NCBI GenBank assembly: GCA_018882625.1
Contig: VERO01000151.1
Coordinates: 1 to 6,032, forward strand
Reading direction: 5' to 3'
DNA: 6,032 bases
DNA from: Phycisphaerales bacterium
GTDB taxonomy: Bacteria > Planctomycetota > Phycisphaerae > Phycisphaerales > SM1A02
The translations under genes and the position numbers were made by a program. The notes below the pieces were generated by a model. It worked only from the letters and a program-made list of their open reading frames with translations, made no database searches and was not told the DNA's origin. Position 1 is the stretch's first letter. Each line of letters begins with the position of its first letter. Positions 1 through 4,822 of this stretch are shown here, piece after piece.

Positions 1-667
1 CGGCAGGATCGAGCGTCGCGCGCATGCGCCCCATCGGCAGGTAGCCCAGCAGCACGTAGTGGATCAGCGGAACCACCGCATCCTCCGACCACGAACCGGT
101 GACCTGACGGGGCACGGTGGAGAGCAGGTCACAGCCGAGCGACTGCGCCGCGGCGACGGAGGTCGAGAGGCACTGCGGAGCGAGCCTCACGTCGGCATCG
201 GTGAACAGCACCCATGTGCCGCGCGCCGCGCGCCCCATGCGGTCGCAGCCCCACATCTTGCCGTTCCAGCCCTCCGGTAGCGGATGCGTCGGCACGACGC
301 GCACCCGGGAATCCTCGGCGGCGAGCCGCCGCAGGATGTCCGCGGTGCCGTCGGTCGACTGGTCGTCGTAGACGCACACCTCGACCTCGGCGCCGCCGCA
401 CGCGAGTGCCGAGCGGACGCACGCCTCAATGTTCGCGGCCTCGTTGCGCGCGGGGATGCACACCGTCACCACGATGCCGTGGGCGCCCGCCACGCCCGTC
501 ATCCCATGACCTGGTCCGGCACCCGGGCGCAGGGTCGCGCGCGCCGATCCGCGGCCCGTGCCGGACGCGCCGCGGTAGAGCGGCAGGTTGCGCAAGGTGA
601 CCAGAAGCGGGATGAGCGAGGAGAGAAGCCCGAAGGCCGCGACTGCAGTCCATCCCCAGTGCGCCAT
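1..667 (-). CDS. Family 2 glycosyltransferase, CrtQ-like, C-terminus cut by window edge
   Basis: A membrane-linked GT-A glycosyltransferase that would move a sugar from a nucleotide-sugar to an acceptor. In this cluster the acceptor is probably a carotenoid carboxylic acid, as for staphylococcal CrtQ (inference). 222 codons are present. A hydrophobic segment at about residues 4-31 looks like a membrane anchor. A Gly/Arg/Ala-rich linker (32-63) follows, and the GT2 fold begins at about residue 65 with the strand IVVTVCIPARNEAANI. D101-D102 plus STDGT (104-108) form the nucleotide-binding part. GWNGKMWGC (133-141) resembles the GW-x-GK motif of CrtQ and hopanoid-type HpnB transferases. D157-A-D159 is the metal-binding DxD. 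The usual C-terminal membrane helices lie beyond base 1. The ATG at 667 shares one base with the upstream acyltransferase stop (TGATG), which supports this start and translational coupling. An internal ATG at 502 would remove the anchor and seems less likely. The family is certain; the acceptor is not. Confidence 0.9.
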   Translation of the reverse strand, partial: MAHWGWTAVAAFGLLSSLIPLLVTLRNLPLYRGASGTGRGSARATLRPGAGPGHGMTGVAGAHGIVVTVCIPARNEAANIEACVRSALACGGAEVEVCVYDDQSTDGTADILRRLAAEDSRVRVVPTHPLPEGWNGKMWGCDRMGRAARGTWVLFTDADVRLAPQCLSTSVAAAQSLGCDLLSTVPRQVTGSWSEDAVVPLIHYVLLGYLPMGRMRATLDPA

Positions 668-1515
668 CACCGCACACCTCCAGTGCCCTGCACCAGGCCC
701 CGCCGCCCCGACATGTCAATCGCCGTCGGCGTGCCGCGCATCCGCGCCCACGCATCGAACACGGGGTGCACAGCACCGGATCCGCGGCCGACCAGCGTGC
801 GGAACCCCGAGGTCTCGCGCGCGACCGAGAGGCCCGCAAGCGCGGCGGCGTTGTCCGCCATGCCGCGCTCGATCGTGCGCTGCCAGGCGCTGGCGCGAGA
901 CGAGTCAGCCGGCGCCGCAAAGTCGCTGGTGCGCACGAGCATCTCGGGCCTGCGGTCGATCCAGAACGGATACTCGACCGCCATGCCGACCACCCGCGGT
1001 GCGCGGCCCTCACGCGCAAGCCTTGCGGCAAGCAGCGCGGCGCCAGGCCTCGCCTCGACAGGGGCGCGCACGTCAGCGAACCGCCCCTGCGGCGTGATGA
1101 TCAGGGTGGGCCTCAGGTGCTCGCGCATCCGGTCCATCACGTAGTCGGTCATGGGCCCTGCAGCGCCCGGATCATCGGGATCGATGCCGAAGATGCCGAT
1201 CTTGCGGAAGAACCCGAACCGCTCGAGCTGCACGCGGTCCATCGGCGAGCATGACGCCCGCGATGGCATCAGCGCATCCTTCATGACCACCGCAGCGATC
1301 GGGTCCCACCACGACGAGTGCGAGAGCGCGACGATCAGCGGGCGAGGCTCGGCATCGAGACCCTCCGTGCACGAGTCGCACGAGAGCCGCAGCGCATGGA
1401 AGTGCTTCGCGACCAGCCGCCTCGAGTACCACGCGAAGAACGAGAAGAACCTGGCATTCCAGCGACCTGGAAGGATCGCATCGCGGCGACCGGCTGGGCC
1501 GTGTGGGCGCGGCAT
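667..1515 (-). CDS. Lysophospholipid-type acyltransferase, CrtO-like
   Basis: A 282-residue acyltransferase of the PlsC/LPLAT superfamily. In context it probably transfers a fatty acyl chain to the sugar of a glycosylated carotenoid, as CrtO does in staphyloxanthin synthesis (inference); it would act at the inner membrane. The catalytic H-x4-D motif is clear: H66 and D71 within SHSSWWDP, where the WWD form is typical of CrtO-like members. FGFFRKIGIFGID (100-112) is the second acceptor-site block. TPQGRFAD (141-148) is the third block, with Gln where the family usually has Glu. The basic, aromatic N-terminus (residues 18-44) could lie on the membrane. The ATG at 1515 was chosen because a GAGGG Shine-Dalgarno lies 9 bases upstream and the protein then has normal family length. 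A start at 1680 would overlap the preceding gene by 136 bases and add a non-conserved Arg/Gly-rich stretch. The gene follows the desaturase after 29 bases and ends in a one-base overlap with the glycosyltransferase. An ordinary phospholipid acyltransferase is the main alternative. Confidence 0.88.
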   Translation of the reverse strand: MPRPHGPAGRRDAILPGRWNARFFSFFAWYSRRLVAKHFHALRLSCDSCTEGLDAEPRPLIVALSHSSWWDPIAAVVMKDALMPSRASCSPMDRVQLERFGFFRKIGIFGIDPDDPGAAGPMTDYVMDRMREHLRPTLIITPQGRFADVRAPVEARPGAALLAARLAREGRAPRVVGMAVEYPFWIDRRPEMLVRTSDFAAPADSSRASAWQRTIERGMADNAAALAGLSVARETSGFRTLVGRGSGAVHPVFDAWARMRGTPTAIDMSGRRGLVQGTGGVR

Positions 1516-1524
1516 CTCGTGAAT

Positions 1525-1529
1525 CCCTC
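1525..1529 (-). promoter_or_regulatory. Ribosome binding site of the acyltransferase
   Basis: The minus strand reads GAGGG here, 9 bases before the ATG at 1515. It selects that start over the upstream in-frame ATG. It also forms part of a small inverted repeat (1527-1539, CTCGG-AAC-CCGAG on the plus strand) in the 29-base gap. Confidence 0.6.
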
Positions 1530-1544
1530 GGAACCCGAGCCCGT

Positions 1545-3233
1545 TCAGGCGGAACCTGCACCGACAGGCTCGGTGGACCGCCGCGCCGCGCCCGACGCCG
1601 CCGGCATGGTGGCCGTGGGCATTCCCGGCTGGTTGGCGGTGTGCACCTCGCCCACGAGCGGCACCCCAAGGTCCTCGCACGCCGAGCGTGCGGCCGTGAC
1701 TCCGCTCATCATGACCATCGGCGTGCCGGGTCCGGGATTGGCGCTGCCGCCGGCAAGGTAGAGGTTGCCGAGCACGCGGCTGCGGTTGCGCGGCTTGAAT
1801 CCGCCCTTGAGGAGCCCGTGCGACGCGAGGCCGTAGATCGCGCCGCCCTCCGCGTTGTACATGCGGTCGATGCCCGCCGGCGTGAGGTGCCGCTCCACCA
1901 CGATGTGGCGCTCGATGTCATCCATGCCGTGGTGCTTGAGCTTGCGCAGGATCACGGGGCGGTACTGCTCGAGCAGCCCGCCCGGACCGTCCCAACGCTG
2001 GCCCGGGCGCATGTAGGGCGTGTGCACCAGGACGTAGAGCGCCTCGCACCCTTCGGGCGCCTGTGACGGGTCGGTGCGGCTGGGCACGCACAGGTAGAGG
2101 GTCGGGTCGCGCGCAGGGATGCCCGCGCCGTAGATGTCGCCGAACTCCGACTGGGAGTTGGACGAGAACAGGAAGTCATGGTGAGCGAGATGGTCGTACT
2201 GTCGCGACAGGCCCAGGTACAGCACGACGCCGCTGCACGCGGGCGTCCACGCGCGCCCGATGGCGCGCTGCTCGCGCAGCGCCGCGGGGTCGCCCATCAG
2301 GTCGCGGTAGGTGCGCTGCACGTCGCAGTTGGAGACGATCACGTCTGCATCGATCGTGCGACCGTCATCGAGCTCGACGCCGCGCGCGCGCGTCCCGTCG
2401 CTCACGATCCGGCGCACGCCACAACCGGTGATCACGGTGGCACCGTCCTCGCGGAGGCAACGCTCGAGCGCACGCGCCACGGTGCGCGTGCCGCCCATCG
2501 CGTACCAGCATCCCTGGTCCGCCTGCGCGGAGGCGATCAGCGCCAGGATTGAGGGCGCGAGGAACGGGCTCGAACCCACGTACTGCAGGAAGTGCTCGCA
2601 CAGCTGCGCCATGTGCGGCTCGCGGATGTGGCGATGCACGGTGCCGGCCATCGTGGCCATCATCCGCATGCGCATCACGTCACCGAGCAGCCCAGGCTCC
2701 CCGGTCGGGGGCCGGCGCATCAGGTCACCCATCCCGCCAAGGTCCCTGTAGAAGAAGACCTTCTCGCTGAGCCTGAACATCCGCCTGCTGTAGTCGAGCA
2801 GCTCCACCCATCCCGCGCCGGCGCGCTGCCCCGGGAACTGCCGGTCCAGCGACTGCGCCATGCGCGCCGGATCGTCGAGCAGGTCGATCGCGGTCCCGTC
2901 GTGGAAGAGGCAGCGCCACTGGGGGTCCAGGCGCACCAGCTTCAGGACGTCCTCGACTCGACGCCCCGTGCGCTCGATGACCCCGCGCACCACCTGCGGC
3001 AGCGTCAGGATCGTGGGGCCCATGTCGAAGGAGAATCCCTTCTCCGAGTAGACGTTCATCTTGCCGCCGAGGTGCTCGTTGCGCTCGACGATCGTCACAT
3101 CGAGGCCGTGCGTGCGGAGCTCCACGGCCGCCGCGAGCCCCGCGAGTCCCGCGCCGATGACGACCGCGCGTTTGCCTGGGGACGGACGTGCGTGGTGCGT
3201 CGGGGACCTCTGGCCGGGAGCGTGCTGGATCAT
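1545..3233 (-). CDS. CrtI/CrtN-family FAD-dependent carotenoid desaturase or oxygenase (CrtP/CrtNb candidate)
   Basis: A 562-residue flavoprotein of the phytoene/diapophytoene desaturase family. The N-terminal Rossmann fold is complete: GAGLAG (27-32), E50 for the adenosine ribose, and LGGK (55-58) followed by FDMGPTIL. The central region has the family signature around QYVGSSPFLAPSILALI and YAMGG. The C-terminal FAD motif is intact: NLYLAGGSANPGPGTP from residue 490, then MSGVTAA. The usual family length is about 490-510. The surplus is a 20-residue polar N-terminus and a tail of about 38 Ala/Pro/Gly-rich residues. The ATG at 3233 overlaps the aldehyde dehydrogenase stop as ATGA, and GAGGA lies 10 bases upstream, so the start is well supported. 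Lying directly after an aldehyde dehydrogenase, as crtNb follows ald in Methylomonas, favours terminal methyl oxidation (CrtP/CrtNb role). That split from the plus-strand paralogue is inference. A plain desaturase role, including in a C40 pathway, cannot be excluded from sequence alone. Confidence 0.92.
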   Translation of the reverse strand: MIQHAPGQRSPTHHARPSPGKRAVVIGAGLAGLAAAVELRTHGLDVTIVERNEHLGGKMNVYSEKGFSFDMGPTILTLPQVVRGVIERTGRRVEDVLKLVRLDPQWRCLFHDGTAIDLLDDPARMAQSLDRQFPGQRAGAGWVELLDYSRRMFRLSEKVFFYRDLGGMGDLMRRPPTGEPGLLGDVMRMRMMATMAGTVHRHIREPHMAQLCEHFLQYVGSSPFLAPSILALIASAQADQGCWYAMGGTRTVARALERCLREDGATVITGCGVRRIVSDGTRARGVELDDGRTIDADVIVSNCDVQRTYRDLMGDPAALREQRAIGRAWTPACSGVVLYLGLSRQYDHLAHHDFLFSSNSQSEFGDIYGAGIPARDPTLYLCVPSRTDPSQAPEGCEALYVLVHTPYMRPGQRWDGPGGLLEQYRPVILRKLKHHGMDDIERHIVVERHLTPAGIDRMYNAEGGAIYGLASHGLLKGGFKPRNRSRVLGNLYLAGGSANPGPGTPMVMMSGVTAARSACEDLGVPLVGEVHTANQPGMPTATMPAASGAARRSTEPVGAGSA

Positions 3234-4747
3234 GTGTGACTGGTCCTCGTGGGCGAGGCGCCGCTGCGGAGGCGATCGCCGCCGCCAGCGCCACACGATG
3301 CGATGCCGCTGCGCCCGCGGCGCGGCGCGCCAAGGCCGCTCAGGCGGCGGAAGATGGACTGCACCGGAAGCGCCGGCTCGCCCACCGGAGTGCGCAGGCT
3401 CGCAGAGGTGGTGGAGACCGCGACCTCGCGCGACAGGGCCCGCAGGCCGGCCTCGCCGCGAGTGGCGCCCCAGCCGCTGGACCCGATGCCTGCGATGGAC
3501 GCGGCAGGGTGCGCTGTAGGGCGCACGGCGTCGTTGAACGTCACGACTCCAGCCGAGAGCGCCGCGAGCAGGGTCCGGTCGCGCGACATGCGGCGCGCAG
3601 ACTGCGCGGAGCACCACACCGACACCGCAAGGTGCTGGTCGAATCGCCGGTGCAGCGCCATCGCCGAGTCGAGGCTGTCCGCAGCGAGCACCGCCAGCGC
3701 AGGACCGAAATGCCTGCCGCGCGCGAGCTCAGACATGAGGTCTCCGCCGATGACCGCCGATGGCCTCCAGCGCGCACCCGACGGCTCCTCCACGACGCCG
3801 CGCAGCGGCCTTCCGCCGGAGGCCACCGCGTCACGCACGCACTGCGCGACGCGTGACGCCGACTCGGCGCTCACGAGCTGCAGCGGCCCTGATGCACCCA
3901 CGAGCGGGGCAAGGCGCTCGAGGAACCTGGGCCAGATGCGCGCATCGACGATCGCGCGGCGCGGCGCCATGCACGTCTGGCCTGCATTCATCGTGACTGC
4001 GTCCCAGATGCCGCGTGCGGCAAGCGCCGGGTCGGCATCCGCAAGCACAAGGGCCGAATCGCAGCCCGAGAGCTCCAGCGTCGTCGGCGTCAGCGTGCGC
4101 GCGCACGTCTCCGCCACAGTCCGGCCGACCTCGGTCGAGCCGGTGAACACCACATGGTCAAAACGGCGGTCGCGCAGCAGCGCCTCTCCCGCGGCGCGGT
4201 CGCTCGCAGTCCAGTCGAGCGTGCCCGGCGGGAGCCGCTCCGCGAAAAGCTCGAGCAGGGCGACCTGCGAACGCGGCGAGCGCTCGCTTGGCTTGACCGT
4301 GACTCGGTTGCCCGCCACAAGCGCCTGGACGAGCTGGATGCCAAGCAGCTGCACCGGGTAGTTCCACGTGGCGATGATCGCCACATGCCCGACCGGCACC
4401 CGCTCGATGCGGTGAGACATGCCCACCATCCACCACGGGCGGCCCCCCACCGGTCCACCCGCCAGCACCCGAGCGGCGTGGCGCCGGTGCCACCGGATGG
4501 AGTCGACGAGCGGAAGCACGTCTGTCGCGAGCGCCTCCCACCATGACTTGCCCACCTCTGCGCTGATATGGCCCACCAGCGTGTCCGTGCTCGCGGCGAC
4601 TCGCGACTGCAGCCCGGCAAGCCACGAGATCCTCTCGGCCAGCGGAGCGGCAACCCACTCGTGCGGGCGTGCCACTGCGCGCGAGCCGCCGGACGATGCA
4701 GCGGCGGTGCGGCGGCTGTTCTGGTGCATCAGGTCCATGACGGTCAT
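3230..4747 (-). CDS. NAD(P)-dependent aldehyde dehydrogenase, carotenoid-cluster type
   Basis: A 505-residue member of the aldehyde dehydrogenase superfamily. In this cluster it probably oxidises a carotenoid aldehyde (such as a diaponeurosporenal-type C30 aldehyde) to the acid, the step before sugar esterification (inference). Catalytic residues are all visible: N129 in TWNYP, K152 in VKPSE, the nucleotide-binding stretch VVFTGSTEVG (199-208), general base E225 in LELSG, and nucleophile C259 in GQTCM. The late E-x-FGP motif reads RHFGP (345-349), so the Glu that usually contacts the nicotinamide ribose is Arg. GSSGWGATRGEAG marks the normal C-terminal end, and a tail of about 60 residues rich in Arg, Gly and Ser follows. 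The start is uncertain: in-frame ATGs lie at 4747, 4738 and 4729, none with a good Shine-Dalgarno. The reading frame stays open upstream to 6022 only as an antisense shadow of the divergent gene. It is the first gene of the minus-strand operon. Confidence 0.92.
   Translation of the reverse strand: MTVMDLMHQNSRRTAAASSGGSRAVARPHEWVAAPLAERISWLAGLQSRVAASTDTLVGHISAEVGKSWWEALATDVLPLVDSIRWHRRHAARVLAGGPVGGRPWWMVGMSHRIERVPVGHVAIIATWNYPVQLLGIQLVQALVAGNRVTVKPSERSPRSQVALLELFAERLPPGTLDWTASDRAAGEALLRDRRFDHVVFTGSTEVGRTVAETCARTLTPTTLELSGCDSALVLADADPALAARGIWDAVTMNAGQTCMAPRRAIVDARIWPRFLERLAPLVGASGPLQLVSAESASRVAQCVRDAVASGGRPLRGVVEEPSGARWRPSAVIGGDLMSELARGRHFGPALAVLAADSLDSAMALHRRFDQHLAVSVWCSAQSARRMSRDRTLLAALSAGVVTFNDAVRPTAHPAASIAGIGSSGWGATRGEAGLRALSREVAVSTTSASLRTPVGEPALPVQSIFRRLSGLGAPRRGRSGIASCGAGGGDRLRSGASPTRTSHT
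3244..3248 (-). promoter_or_regulatory. Ribosome binding site of the minus-strand desaturase
   Basis: The minus strand reads GAGGA 10 bases before the ATG at 3233, inside the last codons of the aldehyde dehydrogenase. With the ATGA overlap it supports coupled translation and fixes the desaturase start. Confidence 0.55.
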
Positions 4748-4760
4748 GCTGTGCTGGGCG

Positions 4761-4817
4761 CTTCGCGGCGGGTGGGCGCGCGGATGCGGCGCATCCGATA
4801 GCCTCACCCGCGCGAAG
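4761..4817. repeat. Nested 57-base inverted repeat centred on base 4789
   Basis: The left outer arm CTTCGCGgCGGGTGGGC (4761-4777) pairs with the right outer arm GCCtCACCCGCGCGAAG (4801-4817). That gives 16 pairs with one bulged base on each side (4768 and 4804). A 3x3 mismatch (GCG against ATA) separates the outer arms from an inner palindrome at 4781-4797. Both layers share the same centre. Possible roles are an operator for a dimeric or tetrameric regulator of both divergent genes, or an RNA hairpin in the leader of the plus-strand transcript. The pairing is directly visible; the function is not known. Confidence 0.8.
4781..4797. promoter_or_regulatory. 17-bp palindrome, candidate operator
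   Basis: CGGATGCG-G-CGCATCCG has perfect 8-base arms around a single central base. This size and symmetry are typical of binding sites for dimeric helix-turn-helix regulators. It lies between the two divergent genes, where one repressor or activator could control both. No regulator gene is in the window, so the operator role is inference. Confidence 0.45.
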
Positions 4818-4818
4818 G
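4814..4818 (+). promoter_or_regulatory. Ribosome binding site of the plus-strand CrtN-like gene
   Basis: GAAGG lies 4 bases before the ATG at 4823 and 7 bases before the ATG at 4826, so its spacing slightly favours the second ATG. Four of its five bases belong to the right arm of the intergenic inverted repeat, so an RNA hairpin would cover it. Confidence 0.5.
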
Positions 4819-4822
4819 CTAC

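Larger units (their letters stand above)
4748..4822. promoter_or_regulatory. Divergent intergenic region, presumed bidirectional promoter
   Basis: This 75-base stretch separates the aldehyde dehydrogenase operon (leftward) from the CrtN-like gene (rightward) and is the only substantial non-coding space in the window. Promoters for both directions should lie here or inside the gene ends, but I see no convincing -35/-10 pair. The only less GC-rich spot is GATA at 4797-4800. An in-frame TAG at 4799-4801 prevents the plus-strand gene from starting further upstream. Most of the region is taken up by one nested inverted repeat. Confidence 0.55.

Noticed and set aside
129..429. Minus-strand frames at 129-422 and 187-429
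   Set aside because: They are out of frame with the glycosyltransferase, whose frame shows the full GT2 motif series and runs unbroken from 667 to base 1.
284..1144. Long plus-strand frames such as 284-1144, 2592-3239 and 3249-4361
   Set aside because: All are antisense to genes with clear catalytic motifs, carry no recognisable domain and have Arg/Ala/Pro-biased translations typical of GC-rich shadows.
1516..1680. Upstream ATG at 1680 for the acyltransferase
   Set aside because: It would overlap the desaturase by 136 bases and add a non-conserved Arg/Gly-rich stretch. The ATG at 1515 has a good Shine-Dalgarno and gives normal family length.
3234..3617. Longer N-terminus for the minus-strand desaturase
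   Set aside because: The extra 128 residues lie inside the aldehyde dehydrogenase coding region in another frame and look like shadow sequence. The ATGA junction at 3233 with GAGGA upstream is far better.
4748..4822. Classic sigma-70 promoters or a rho-independent terminator
   Set aside because: No -35/-10 pair with proper spacing is convincing in this GC-rich gap. The dyad lacks a following T-run on either strand, so it is not a terminator.
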